64,000 bases of DNA from Rhodophyticola sp017644125 (GTDB lineage: Bacteria > Pseudomonadota > Alphaproteobacteria > Rhodobacterales > Rhodobacteraceae). The translations under genes were made by a program, and so were the position numbers. Where the stretch lies: NCBI RefSeq assembly GCF_042140125.1, contig NZ_CP159473.1. One strand, written 5' to 3'. Shown here one piece after another: positions 23,527-32,637 of this stretch (position 1 is its first letter; each line of letters begins with the position of its first letter). The notes beneath the pieces were generated by a model. That model worked only from the letters and a program-made list of their open reading frames with translations, had not been told where the DNA came from and ran no database searches.

Positions 23527-26088
23527 ATGATTTCACGATTGAGATCTATTTTCAGCCGATATGCCGATCAGCACATCACGTTGAAAATGCCGGGCTTTCC
23601 CTTGGGCCCCGATCCGAACCATCCGACAGGCTATGTGGATTTCTACACATTGGCCGGGGATCATGTGCATGTGGTGGGCTGGTCCACCGCGTCCCATCTG
23701 ATCCTGTCCAGCGAAACGCAATCCGGTGTTGCCCGCCCGGATATCCCGCGCCCCGATGTCGCTTCCGCGCTGAACCTTGCCGACACGGCCGCCCTGGGCT
23801 TCGAGTTGACCATGCCGCGCGACGGCACCGACCTGACCCTGACCAGCGTGACCGGAAGCTTCGGCCATGCGCAGCCCCTGCCCGGCCCCGGCACGGCGGA
23901 GGTGCGGGCCGCGCAACGCGCGCTGCGGCCCGAATTCGCCCGGCTTCTGTTTCGCAATATCGGGCCGATCCTGCGCTGGAAACTGTTTCGGGACACGCGC
24001 GCCTACAGCCGGATCATATCCGAACTGGGGTTCGACCGCAGCCCCTCGGGCCGCGGCCTTCTGGATGATGATCTCTTCGCCCGCACCGATACGGCCCATC
24101 CCGCGGCGATGACCGGGGCAAGGGCGGAAACGCAGGAATCAAGCGCCGGAACCGGCACCGTCACGATCATCCTGCCTGTCTACAACGCCCTCGATCTCCT
24201 GCCCGAGGTGCTGGACCGGGTGATGCGGCACACCGATATTCCCTTTCGCCTGATCATTCTGGAGGACTGTTCCAGCGATCCGGCGGTCCGCCCCTATCTG
24301 CGGGACTGGCGCGAGGGGCTTGGCTCCGACGCCCCGGTGGAGTTGCTGGAAAACGAGCAAAATCTCGGCTTCATCGGCAGCGTCAACCGCGGGCTGGCGC
24401 GGGCGCGCGATCTGGGCGAGCACGTCATCTTGCTGAATTCCGACGCGTTCGTGCCGCAGGGCTGGGCCTCCCGGCTGATGCAACCGATCCTGACCGGGGA
24501 CAAGGTGGCGACGGTTACGCCCATGTCCAACGATGCCGAGATCTTCTCGGTCCCCGGCATCTGCAGGCGAAATGTCCTTCTGCCCGGGCAGGCCGACCTG
24601 ATCGACCGGGCCGCGCGGTGGATCGACCCCGTCGCGGGGCAGGCCGCAACGCCCACAGGCGTCGGCTTCTGCATGGCGATCAATGCCGCGTTTCTCCGGC
24701 GGCTTCCCGCTCTCGATACCGTCTTCGGGCGCGGCTATGGCGAAGAGGTCGATTGGTGCCAGAAAGCAGCCGCCCTTGGCGGGCGCCATATCGGGCTTGG
24801 CAATCTCTTCGTCGAACATCGCGGCGGGGAAAGCTTCGGCACGCTCCAGAAGCAGGAACTGCTTCGGCGCAACGGCGCAACCATTTCCCGGCGCTATCCC
24901 CGCTACGATGCCCAGGTGCAGGACTTCATCGCGACCGACCCGCTGAAATCCGTGCGTCTCGCGCTGGCCATCGCCTGGGCCGGCAGCCTGACCGCCGATC
25001 CGTTGCCGATCTACCTCGCCCATAGTCTCGGCGGCGGGGCGGAACGCTATCTCGAACGGGAAATCAGCCGCCGGATCGCGGCGGGCGGGGCGGCCGTCGT
25101 GCTGCGCGTGGGCGGCGCCAGCCGCCTGACGCTGGAGGTCCACGGCGCGTTCGGAACCATCTCGGGGCACACCGGAAATCTGGTTCTTGTCACCGGGCTG
25201 CTGGCATCCACCGGACCGCGCAGGGTGATCTACTCCTGCGGTGTCGGCGATGCGGATCCGGTCGGCCTGCCCGAGATCCTGTCCGGCCTGAAACGGGGGC
25301 CCGAGGATCGGCTGGAGATCCTTTTCCACGATTTCTTCCCGCTCAGCCCCTCTTACGTGCTGCTGGACGAGGAAAACCGCTTCACCGGCGTGCCCGCCGC
25401 CGACAGCACCACCAGGATCCACAGCATCCTGCGCCCCGACGGCACCCATGTCCCCTTGCGGGACTGGCGCAAAGCCTGGGGCGCGCTGATCGCCAAGGCC
25501 GACGGTTTGACGGTCTTTTCCCGGGACAGCCGCGATCTGGTCACCGCCGCCTATCCCGAAGCCGCCGACCGGATCACCGTCGCCCCGCACGAGATGCTGG
25601 CCAGGGTGCCCGCCATTCTGCGCCCGCCCGAAGGCCCGCGCCCGGTTCTCGGCGTGCTGGGCGATATCGGCATGCAAAAGGGCGCCGGCGTCGTGTCCGC
25701 GATCTGCAAGAAGCTGACCGGCCCCGGGCAGCGCCCGTTCGACATGGCCGTCATCGGCAATTTCGACCGGGCGTTCCCCATGCCCGACTGGGTGCCGATC
25801 CATGGCAGCTATGCGATCGGGGAGATCCCCGATCTGGTCGCCAGATACGGGGTCAGCCACTGGCTCATCCCCTCGATCTGGCCCGAAACCTTCTCCTTCG
25901 TGACCCATGAGGCGCTGGCGACGGGCTTGCCCGTCTTCTGCTTCGATCTGGGCGCGCAGGCCGAGGCGGTGCGGCAGGCCGGCCCGCCCAACCGGGTCAT
26001 CTCGCGCCGCGGCACCTCCCGCCTCATCGCGGATCTGTCCGCCGCAATGGCTCCCGCCGAGACCGCCAGGATCGCCGCTGCCGATTGA
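23527..26088 (+). CDS. Fused two-domain glycosyltransferase (GT2 plus GT4-like)
   Basis: An 853-residue protein with three parts. Residues 1-200 are an unclassified beta-rich region (YVDFYTLAGDHVHVVGWST). Residues about 215-430 form a GT2 (GT-A) domain: TIILPVYNALDLLPEVLDRV, ILEDCSSD, LENEQNLGFIGSVNRGLA and LNSDAFVPQGWASRL. Residues about 500-853 resemble a GT-B (GT4-type) domain: AHSLGGGAERYLEREI, GVLGDIGMQKGAGVV and IPSIWPETFSFVTHEALATGLPVF. Likely makes or extends a surface polysaccharide or glycan. Sole gene in its transcription unit; 269 bases upstream hold a T-rich tract and TTGACA but no gene. Confidence 0.88.
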   Translation: MISRLRSIFSRYADQHITLKMPGFPLGPDPNHPTGYVDFYTLAGDHVHVVGWSTASHLILSSETQSGVARPDIPRPDVASALNLADTAALGFELTMPRDGTDLTLTSVTGSFGHAQPLPGPGTAEVRAAQRALRPEFARLLFRNIGPILRWKLFRDTRAYSRIISELGFDRSPSGRGLLDDDLFARTDTAHPAAMTGARAETQESSAGTGTVTIILPVYNALDLLPEVLDRVMRHTDIPFRLIILEDCSSDPAVRPYLRDWREGLGSDAPVELLENEQNLGFIGSVNRGLARARDLGEHVILLNSDAFVPQGWASRLMQPILTGDKVATVTPMSNDAEIFSVPGICRRNVLLPGQADLIDRAARWIDPVAGQAATPTGVGFCMAINAAFLRRLPALDTVFGRGYGEEVDWCQKAAALGGRHIGLGNLFVEHRGGESFGTLQKQELLRRNGATISRRYPRYDAQVQDFIATDPLKSVRLALAIAWAGSLTADPLPIYLAHSLGGGAERYLEREISRRIAAGGAAVVLRVGGASRLTLEVHGAFGTISGHTGNLVLVTGLLASTGPRRVIYSCGVGDADPVGLPEILSGLKRGPEDRLEILFHDFFPLSPSYVLLDEENRFTGVPAADSTTRIHSILRPDGTHVPLRDWRKAWGALIAKADGLTVFSRDSRDLVTAAYPEAADRITVAPHEMLARVPAILRPPEGPRPVLGVLGDIGMQKGAGVVSAICKKLTGPGQRPFDMAVIGNFDRAFPMPDWVPIHGSYAIGEIPDLVARYGVSHWLIPSIWPETFSFVTHEALATGLPVFCFDLGAQAEAVRQAGPPNRVISRRGTSRLIADLSAAMAPAETARIAAAD

Positions 26089-26207
26089 TCGAATGCCGGT
26101 TCTCTGCCCGCGAGGTCGCCCCGGTTCGGGGGCCTGCACCGCGACCTGTACCGCTGTTCGACCCGGGCCCGATAGGCGGGGTCTTGCCGGTGCCCGCGCG
26201 AATTATC

Positions 26208-26236
26208 TTGCTTTATGTGCGGCCCCGCCCCATATG
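26208..26236 (+). promoter_or_regulatory. Promoter of the cold-shock gene
   Basis: TTGCTT (26208-26213) and CATATG (26231-26236) are separated by 17 bases. The predicted transcript starts near 26243 and has a leader of about 120 bases before the coding sequence, a length typical of cspA-type messages whose structure senses temperature. Leader folding was not computed. Confidence 0.6.
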
Positions 26237-26364
26237 CCCTTTGCGACCGTTACCGCAAATCGACCCGCTGTCTCCCTACCATAGGCGCCACGACTCGACC
26301 TGCCACTGACTGACGCCATAGCTGCCGCACTACGCGGGCAGTTGATTTCAAAGGAGAAAAGCGG

Positions 26365-26571
26365 ATGGCCAATGGCACCGTAAAATGGTTCAACGCAACT
26401 AAAGGCTTCGGCTTCATCGAGCCCGAAGGTGGATCGCGCGACGTGTTTGTGCACATCTCTGCCGTGGAACGCGCCGGTCTGACCGGTCTGAATGATGGCC
26501 AGAAGGTCACCTTCGACGTGGAAGCAGGCCGTGACGGCCGCGAAAGCGCGACCAATCTGGCTCTGGCATAA
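26365..26571 (+). CDS. Cold-shock protein, CspA family
   Basis: A 68-residue cold-shock domain protein that binds single-stranded RNA and DNA. RNP1 is KGFGFIEP (residues 14-21), RNP2 is VFVHIS (30-35), and MANGTVKWFNATKGFG opens the first strand. AAAGGAGAA precedes the ATG. The gene has its own promoter, a long leader and a strong terminator. Members act as RNA chaperones, and some are constitutive or stationary-phase expressed rather than cold-induced. High-confidence family call; regulation inferred from the leader. Confidence 0.96.
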   Translation: MANGTVKWFNATKGFGFIEPEGGSRDVFVHISAVERAGLTGLNDGQKVTFDVEAGRDGRESATNLALA

Positions 26572-26611
26572 GCCGGAACGCGCCCGCCTGACCGGCGGGC
26601 TCTGGGATTTC

Positions 26612-26645
26612 AAAACGGGCGCGCCTTCGGGCAGCGCCCGTTTTT
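26612..26645 (+). terminator. Rho-independent terminator of the cold-shock gene
   Basis: A perfect 11-base-pair stem, AAAACGGGCGC (26612-26622) with GCGCCCGTTTT (26634-26644), an 11-base loop and a run of five T (26641-26645). A second 7-base-pair hairpin (GCCCGCC / GGCGGGC, 26582-26600) lies just before it. The opposite-strand small gene ends 16 bases further on, so the element may serve both directions. Confidence 0.9.
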
Positions 26646-26660
26646 CTTTACGCGCCTGAT

Positions 26661-26834
26661 CTACCACCGCATCTGAATGACGAAGACGATCGGGATGATG
26701 AAGCTGCTCCAGAGGCAGAACAGCATCGCGAAATACCCCGCCTTCAGCCACAGCCGCATGTCGCGGTCCACCTCCGGCGTGTTGCGCAGGGCAACCTCCG
26801 TACCGGATGCGTTTTCCAACTCTGATCTGACCAT
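26661..26834 (-). CDS. Small single-pass membrane protein (57 residues)
   Basis: A short leftward gene starting at ATG 26834 and ending at TAG 26661. The protein opens MVRSELENASGTEVALRN, then VDRDMRLWLKAGYFAMLFCL and SSFIIPIVFVIQMRW, so one hydrophobic helix ends near the C-terminus. GGGACATC precedes the start, with GGCAGGGACAT a plausible ribosome-binding region. It converges on the cold-shock terminator. Natural codon choice and membrane character argue it is real. No family recognised. Confidence 0.7.
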   Translation of the reverse strand: MVRSELENASGTEVALRNTPEVDRDMRLWLKAGYFAMLFCLWSSFIIPIVFVIQMRW

Positions 26835-26970
26835 GATGTCCCTGCCCTTGCCTGTCCCCGGGATTCCACCTAGTGCATCCCGGATAGCCGTCCAGCCGGT
26901 CCCAAGGCACTGGCAAACGCCGGAATATCTCTTATCATGGCACAGGCCCGCGTTCTACGGAGTTGATGTG

Positions 26971-27495
26971 ATGCGATTGATCCTTGCGCTTGTGCTCGGC
27001 CTGATGACGGCCCCCCTCGCTCAGGCACAGAGTGCCGAGGAAACCGAGTTCATCACGGCGCTTTTCAGAAACATGAACCCGCTGTCGATCGAATTCAACC
27101 GAGAGGTATGCGGGTATGTGCTGCGCGCGCCCTCCGGCGAGCTGGAAAGCACCAAGGTCAGTTGGGGCGGCCATGCCTCCTGCGCGAGCCTGCCCCTGCC
27201 ACCCGGTGCGGAGGTCCTGTCCTCCTGGCATACCCATGCGGCCTGGGGCCAGGGCTATGACGGGGAGGTCCCGTCGACCGTCGATGTCGAAGGCGACATG
27301 AGGCAGGGGATAAACGGCTGGGTATCCACGCCCGGCGGGCGGCTCTGGTTCGTCAACGGGCAAACCGGCAACATGCATCAGGTCTGTGGCCGCGATTGCC
27401 TGCCGTCGGATCCGAATTTTCAGCCCGAGGAGCATGGTCCCGTCGCCAAGCAATACACGCTGGAAGGCCTGCGCGCCCGGTTCGGGCAGCGCTGA
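26971..27495 (+). CDS. Exported DUF4329-type protein (JAB-like)
   Basis: A 174-residue protein with a signal peptide (MRLILALVLGLMTAPLAQA) and a single domain that matches DUF4329. The core SSWHTHAAWGQGYDGEVPSTVDVEGD resembles the JAMM/JAB metalloprotease pattern H-x-H-x(n)-S-x2-D, with His-Thr-His and a downstream Ser-Thr-Val-Asp. Four cysteines (near residues 49, 71, 139 and 144) could form disulfides in the periplasm. The ATG at 26971 is chosen because it starts the signal peptide. The acetyltransferase gene follows 30 bases on. Peptidase activity is inference. Confidence 0.72.
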   Translation: MRLILALVLGLMTAPLAQAQSAEETEFITALFRNMNPLSIEFNREVCGYVLRAPSGELESTKVSWGGHASCASLPLPPGAEVLSSWHTHAAWGQGYDGEVPSTVDVEGDMRQGINGWVSTPGGRLWFVNGQTGNMHQVCGRDCLPSDPNFQPEEHGPVAKQYTLEGLRARFGQR

Positions 27496-27525
27496 GCGGC
27501 GACGAAAGGCGAGGAGAGCGACTTC

Positions 27526-27987
27526 ATGCGGATCAGACCCGCCGAAACCGGCGACGCCGGGGGTATCAGCGATGTGCTGGAACAGCTTGTGGCGGCAGGG
27601 CTGCGCAGCAATGCCAGCGACAAGGCCTTCGTCCTGTCGCATTACATCGCCGATCCGCACCGGATCGCGTGTACCGTCGCCGAGGATGGCAGCGGCAGGA
27701 TACTGGGCTTGCAGTCGCTCAAACGCGCGACCGAAGACAATCCCTACGGGGTGGAGCCCGGCTGGGGCATCATCGGCACCCATGTCAGCCCGCAGGCCGC
27801 GCGCCGGGGCATCGGCTCCCGGTTGTTCGCCGCCTCGCGAGAGGCCGCCATTGCGGCCGGATTGCGGAAGATCGACGCGACCATCGGCGCGGACAATCCC
27901 CTTGGCCTTGCCTATTACGAGGCCATGGGCTTCAGAACATACCGCAGGACGGATAGCGCCATCTGCAAATGCTATGAGCTCCCCTGA
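27526..27987 (+). CDS. GNAT-family acetyltransferase
   Basis: A 153-residue GNAT enzyme. The acetyl-CoA loop VSPQAARRGIGSRLFAASREAA fits V-x5-R-R-G-I-G, and the end DNPLGLAYYEAMGFRTYRR is the usual last strand/helix. GGCGAGGAGAGCGAC precedes the ATG. Substrate unknown; possible roles include modification of small amines, antibiotics or proteins. It probably shares a message with the DUF4329 gene. It converges on gcvP with 80 bases between, where a GC stem (GGGGCCGG / CCGGCCCC, 28033-28056) may act as a shared stop signal. Confidence 0.83.
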   Translation: MRIRPAETGDAGGISDVLEQLVAAGLRSNASDKAFVLSHYIADPHRIACTVAEDGSGRILGLQSLKRATEDNPYGVEPGWGIIGTHVSPQAARRGIGSRLFAASREAAIAAGLRKIDATIGADNPLGLAYYEAMGFRTYRRTDSAICKCYELP

Positions 27988-28067
27988 GAACGAGGCGCAG
28001 CACCCTGCACCTGCGCGCGCCGTCTGTCGTCAGGGGCCGGCCCTCTCACCGGCCCCGCCGCCTGCGC

Positions 28068-30905
28068 TCATTCCGCCGCGTCGAGATACTCCTCCAGCGG
28101 CGGGCAGGTGCAGATCAGATGCCGGTCCCCATAGACATTGTCGACCCGGTTGACCGGCGGCCAGTACTTGTCCACCCGGAAGGCACCGGCGGGGAAACAT
28201 CCCTGTTCCCGGGTATAGGCCCTGTCCCAGTCGCCGATCAGATCCTCGACCGTATGCGGCGCATGGTGCAGCGGGCTGTCGGCGGCCGCGATCTTTCCCG
28301 CCTCCACATCCGCGATCTCCGCCCGGATCGACAGCATCGCGTCGCAGAACCGGTCGATCTCGGCCTTGGTCTCCGATTCCGTGGGCTCCACCATCAATGT
28401 ACCGGCCACGGGCCAGCTCATGGTGGGCGCGTGAAACCCGTTATCGATCAGACGTTTGGCGATGTCATCCACGGTGATGCCGGCCTCGGCGAAGGGGCGC
28501 GTATCCAGAATGCATTCATGGGCCACATGGCCGCTCTTGCCCTTGAACAGAACCGGGAAGGCCGCGTTCAGGCGGGCCGCGATGTAATTCGCGTTCAGGA
28601 TCGCAACCTTGGTCGCCTGCGTGATGCCCTGCCCGCCCATCAGCAGGCAATAGGCATAGGAGATCGGCAGGATCGAGGCGGAGCCATAAGGCGCGGCGCT
28701 GACCGGCCCCTCCGTTCCGCCGGTTTCGGGGTGGCCCGGCAGATAAGGGGCCAGATGCACCTTCACCCCGATCGGCCCCATGCCGGGCCCGCCGCCGCCA
28801 TGCGGGATGCAGAAGGTCTTGTGCAGGTTCAGGTGAGAGACATCCGCCCCGATCTCGCCCGGCTTTGACAGCCCCACCATCGCGTTCAGATTGGCGCCGT
28901 CCAGATAGACCTGCCCGCCGTGGGTATGGGTGATCTTGCACACCTCGCCGACGGTCTTTTCGAAAACCCCGTGGGTCGACGGGTAGGTGATCATGCAGGC
29001 CGCAAGGTTCTCCCCGGCGGCCTCCGCCTTGGCGCGGAAATCCTCCACGTCGATATCGCCGTTGGCGGCGGCGGCCACCACCACCACCTTCATCCCCGCC
29101 ATCTGCGCGGAGGCCGGGTTGGTGCCATGGGCCGACACCGGGATCAGGCAGATGTTGCGGTGCGCCTCGCCATTGGCGCGGTGATAGGCGGCAATGGTCA
29201 GAAGCCCCGCATATTCCCCCTGCGCGCCCGAATTGGGCTGCATCGACATTGCGTCATAGCCGGTGATCTCGCACAGCTTGGCCGACAGATCCTCCAGCAT
29301 GTCTGCATAGCCTTCGGCCTGATCGGCCGGGGCAAACGGGTGCATCGCGCCGAATTCAGGCCATGTGATCGGCATCATCTCGACCGCGGCGTTCAGCTTC
29401 ATCGTGCAGGAGCCAAGCGGAATCATCGCTCGGTCCAGCGCCAGATCCCGGTCCGACAGGCGCCGCATATAGCGCATCATCTCGGATTCGGCCCGGTTCA
29501 TGTGGAAAATCGGATGGGTCAGATACTCCGACGTCCGCAACAGATCGCCCGGGATCGCCGGCAGGTTCTGCGGCCCCGCGAACAACACGCCGAAGGCGCG
29601 GCACACCGCGGCCAGATGCTCCACCGTCGTGGTTTCATCCACCGATATTCCGATCCGGTCCGAGCCCACATCCCGCAGGTTGATCCCGCGCGCCACGGCG
29701 GCGGCCATGATCCGGCTTTGCATATTGCCCACCGGCACGGTGATCGTATCGAAAAACCGGTCCTGCTCGGGTGCGAACCCGCCCGCGCGCAGGGAGGCCG
29801 CCAGACGCACCGCCTTCAGATGCACCTGTTCCGCAATCGCTTTCAGCCCAAGCGGTCCGTGGAACACCGCGTAGAACGAGGCCATCACCGCCAGCAGCGC
29901 CTGAGCCGTGCAGACATTCGAGGTCGCCTTCTCGCGGCGGATATGCTGCTCCCGGGTTTGCAGCGCCAGACGGAAGGCCTTGTGCCCGTGGCTGTCGATG
30001 CTGACCCCCACCAGCCGGCCCGGGATCGCGCGTTTATAGGCGTCCCGGCAGGCCATGAAGGCCGCATGCGGGCCGCCATACCCAAGCGGCACGCCGAAGC
30101 GCTGCGCCGAGCCCACGGCGATATCGGCATCCATCGCGCCGGGCTCCTTGATCAATGTCAGCGCCAGCAGATCGGTGCAGACGATCCCGATCGCCTTCGC
30201 CTCGTGCAGTGCGGCGATCTGCGCCGACGGGTCGGCAAGCCCGCCATAGGTGCCCGGATACTGAAACAGCGCCCCGAACACTGCCGAGGCGTCCAGATCG
30301 GCGGGGGCGCCGACGATCACGTTGATCCCCAAGGGCGCGGCCCGCGTCCGGATCACGGCGATATTCTGCGGATGGCAGTTCTCGTCCACGAAAAATGCCG
30401 TGGCCTTCGATTTCGCCACCCGCTGCGCCATCACCATCGCTTCCGCGCAGGCCGTGCTTTCATCCAGAAGCGAGGCATTGGCCACCTCAAGGCCGGTCAG
30501 ATCGGCCACCATGGTCTGGAAATTCAGCAACGCTTCCAGACGGCCCTGCGCGATCTCCGGCTGATAGGGGGTGTAGGCGGTGTACCAGGCCGGGTTTTCC
30601 AGCACGTTCCGCTGGATCGCGGGCGGGGTATGCGTGTTGTAATAGCCCTGCCCGATCATGCTCACCATGACCTTGTTCTTGGCCGCGATCTCGCGCATCC
30701 GCGCGATCAGTTCCGCCTCCGACAGGGCGGGCCAGTCCAGCGGCCTCTTCTGCCGGATCGAGCTTGGCAGCGTCTGATCCATCAACTCGTCAAGGCTGCC
30801 CGCACCGACCTCGGCCAGCATCTCGGCCATCTCGGACGGCGAGGGGCCGATATGGCGGCGATTTGCGAAATCGGTGGGGTCGTAGTCGGACGGCGTGAAG
30901 GTCAT
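28068..30905 (-). CDS. gcvP: Glycine dehydrogenase (decarboxylating), P-protein
   Basis: A 945-residue PLP enzyme, full length for the fused alpha-2 form. It decarboxylates glycine and passes the methylamine to the lipoyl arm of GcvH in the cytoplasm. The N-terminal half starts FANRRHIGPSPSEMAEML. The PLP lysine is in HLNLHKTFCIPHGGGGPGMG, in the C-terminal half, where the glycine-rich loop is intact. Third gene of the gcvT-gcvH-gcvP operon, 181 bases after gcvH. Start ATG 30905 is the one that gives the family N-terminus MTFTPSDYDPTDF. Confidence 0.97.
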   Translation of the reverse strand: MTFTPSDYDPTDFANRRHIGPSPSEMAEMLAEVGAGSLDELMDQTLPSSIRQKRPLDWPALSEAELIARMREIAAKNKVMVSMIGQGYYNTHTPPAIQRNVLENPAWYTAYTPYQPEIAQGRLEALLNFQTMVADLTGLEVANASLLDESTACAEAMVMAQRVAKSKATAFFVDENCHPQNIAVIRTRAAPLGINVIVGAPADLDASAVFGALFQYPGTYGGLADPSAQIAALHEAKAIGIVCTDLLALTLIKEPGAMDADIAVGSAQRFGVPLGYGGPHAAFMACRDAYKRAIPGRLVGVSIDSHGHKAFRLALQTREQHIRREKATSNVCTAQALLAVMASFYAVFHGPLGLKAIAEQVHLKAVRLAASLRAGGFAPEQDRFFDTITVPVGNMQSRIMAAAVARGINLRDVGSDRIGISVDETTTVEHLAAVCRAFGVLFAGPQNLPAIPGDLLRTSEYLTHPIFHMNRAESEMMRYMRRLSDRDLALDRAMIPLGSCTMKLNAAVEMMPITWPEFGAMHPFAPADQAEGYADMLEDLSAKLCEITGYDAMSMQPNSGAQGEYAGLLTIAAYHRANGEAHRNICLIPVSAHGTNPASAQMAGMKVVVVAAAANGDIDVEDFRAKAEAAGENLAACMITYPSTHGVFEKTVGEVCKITHTHGGQVYLDGANLNAMVGLSKPGEIGADVSHLNLHKTFCIPHGGGGPGMGPIGVKVHLAPYLPGHPETGGTEGPVSAAPYGSASILPISYAYCLLMGGQGITQATKVAILNANYIAARLNAAFPVLFKGKSGHVAHECILDTRPFAEAGITVDDIAKRLIDNGFHAPTMSWPVAGTLMVEPTESETKAEIDRFCDAMLSIRAEIADVEAGKIAAADSPLHHAPHTVEDLIGDWDRAYTREQGCFPAGAFRVDKYWPPVNRVDNVYGDRHLICTCPPLEEYLDAAE

Positions 30906-31086
30906 GAAGGTGTTCCCGTTCAGGCGTGGCAAAGGATAGTCACGAGATTTCCGGCAGGCGCGCGCAGGCGGGCCCGGCGATGCCCCCCGTGGTGGATTTG
31001 CGGAGCGGGGCCAAGGCCCAGACGGCGGGCCCGGGCCAAACCGCAAGGGACCTCTACGTCGCGCCCGGCCACGATCCGCGTCATCG

Positions 31087-31446
31087 TCATTCGATCAGGG
31101 CCTTGTAGGCGGCTTCGTCCAGCAGGTCGTCCATCGCGCTCATGTCTTCCAGCTTCATCTTGAAGAACCACGCCGCACCGGTGGGGTCTTCGTTCACCAG
31201 CCCGGGATTGTCCGTAAGCGCCGTGTTCACTTCGACGATCTCGCCATCCAGCGGCGCCAGAATGTCGGACGCCGCCTTCACGCTCTCGATCACCACGACC
31301 TCGTCATCCTTGACAACCTCAAGCCCCTCCTCCGGCAGTTCCACGAACACCACATCGCCCAGTTGCGTGGCGGCATATTCGGTAATGCCCACCACCACCA
31401 GATCGTCCTCGACACGCAGCCATTCGTGTTCCTCGGTGTATTTCAT
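31087..31446 (-). CDS. gcvH: Glycine cleavage system H protein
   Basis: A 119-residue lipoyl carrier. The lipoylated lysine is Lys57 in VVVIESVKAASDI. The beginning MKYTEEHEWLRVEDD and the end VNEDPTGAAWFFKMKL match the family. It shuttles the aminomethyl group from P-protein to T-protein. ATG 31446 is 17 bases after gcvT. An Asp/Glu-rich surface is normal. The 181-base gap to gcvP shows no other gene. Confidence 0.97.
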   Translation of the reverse strand: MKYTEEHEWLRVEDDLVVVGITEYAATQLGDVVFVELPEEGLEVVKDDEVVVIESVKAASDILAPLDGEIVEVNTALTDNPGLVNEDPTGAAWFFKMKLEDMSAMDDLLDEAAYKALIE

Positions 31447-31462
31447 CGGTCTGTTCCCTCGC

Positions 31463-32566
31463 TCAGCGTTTGTATGTCTTCTTGTAGAACGGTATCGCGA
31501 CCTGCGCCGCAGGCAGGCGTTTGCCACGAACCTCGCCATAAACCATGGCCCCATCGGGCACCGCGCTGTCAATCAGGCCCATGGCAATCGGCCCGCCCAC
31601 CGATGGCCCGAACCCGCCCGAGGTGACAACCCCGATCCCGGGCCCGCCTTCGGCATCGGCGAATAGCGGCACGCCCGCGCGCATCGGCGCGCGCCCCTCG
31701 GGCCTCAGACCCACACGTTTGCGCAAGGCACCCCCGGCCATTTCGGCAAGGATGCGCGGCGCTCCGGGGAACCCGCCCGCGCGCGCGCCATCCGCCCGCC
31801 GCGCCTTGGACACGGCCCAGCCCAGACGCGCCTCGATCGGGGAAATCCCGGGGCTCAGATCCTGCCCGTAAAGCGGCAACCCGGCCTCCAGACGCAGGGA
31901 ATCGCGCGCGCCCAGACCGATGGGCGCAACCTCCTCCATCTCCAGCAGGGCGCGGGCAAAGGCCTCGGCATTTTCCGCCGGCAGCGAAATCTCGAACCCG
32001 TCCTCGCCGGTATAGCCCGAACGCGACAGCCACAGCTCGGCCCCCTGCCACGTCATCACCGCCACATCCATGAACCGCATCGCCGCCGCATCCGGCACCA
32101 TCCGGGTCAGGGCCGCCTCCGCCAGCGGTCCCTGCAACGCCAGCAGGGCACGCCCCTCCACCGGCTGCACACCGCCCAGATGCGCGCGAAGATGCGCGAT
32201 ATCGGCCGCCTTGCAGGCCGCGTTGACCACCAGAAACAGGTCCGCGTCGCGCCGCGCGATCATCAGGTCGTCCAGAATGCCGCCATCGTCGTTAGTGAAG
32301 AAGCCATAGCGCTGCCGCCCGACCTCCAGATCCAGCACATCGACCGGCACCAACGCCTCCAGCGCCTGCGCCTGATGCGGCGGCAGCAGAACCTGCCCCA
32401 TGTGGCTGACATCGAACAGACCCGCCTTTTCGCGGCACCAGAGATGCTCGGCCATCACGCCATCGGCGTATTGCACCGCCATCTCATAGCCCGCGAAGGG
32501 CACGAACTTTCCGCCCAGTTCGGCGTGTAGCGCATGAAGCGGCAAACGGTTGAGTTCTTCGGCCAT
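31463..32566 (-). CDS. gcvT: Glycine cleavage system aminomethyltransferase, T protein
   Basis: A 367-residue tetrahydrofolate-dependent enzyme that releases ammonia and makes methylene-THF. It opens LNRLPLHALHAELGGKFVPFAGYEMAV, and has the conserved VSHMGQVLL, a folate-binding SRSGYTGEDGFEIS and a C-terminal GCV_T_C barrel. First gene of the operon, starting at ATG 32566, about 70 bases after the end of the glycine riboswitch on the same strand. Expression is therefore expected to respond to glycine. Confidence 0.96.
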   Translation of the reverse strand: MAEELNRLPLHALHAELGGKFVPFAGYEMAVQYADGVMAEHLWCREKAGLFDVSHMGQVLLPPHQAQALEALVPVDVLDLEVGRQRYGFFTNDDGGILDDLMIARRDADLFLVVNAACKAADIAHLRAHLGGVQPVEGRALLALQGPLAEAALTRMVPDAAAMRFMDVAVMTWQGAELWLSRSGYTGEDGFEISLPAENAEAFARALLEMEEVAPIGLGARDSLRLEAGLPLYGQDLSPGISPIEARLGWAVSKARRADGARAGGFPGAPRILAEMAGGALRKRVGLRPEGRAPMRAGVPLFADAEGGPGIGVVTSGGFGPSVGGPIAMGLIDSAVPDGAMVYGEVRGKRLPAAQVAIPFYKKTYKR

Positions 32567-32637
32567 CGGTCCCTCGGGTCTACCCGGGGCAGGCCCGGCA
32601 TCGTTTCGGCCGCGCAGCACGCGCGCGACCCTCGATG

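Noticed and set aside
24139..26139. A 666-residue leftward open frame opposite the glycosyltransferase
   Set aside because: Shadow frame with no recognisable domain.
28920..31163. A 747-residue rightward open frame opposite gcvP
   Set aside because: Shadow of a high-GC gene; composition is His/Arg/Gly-rich and lacks any motif.
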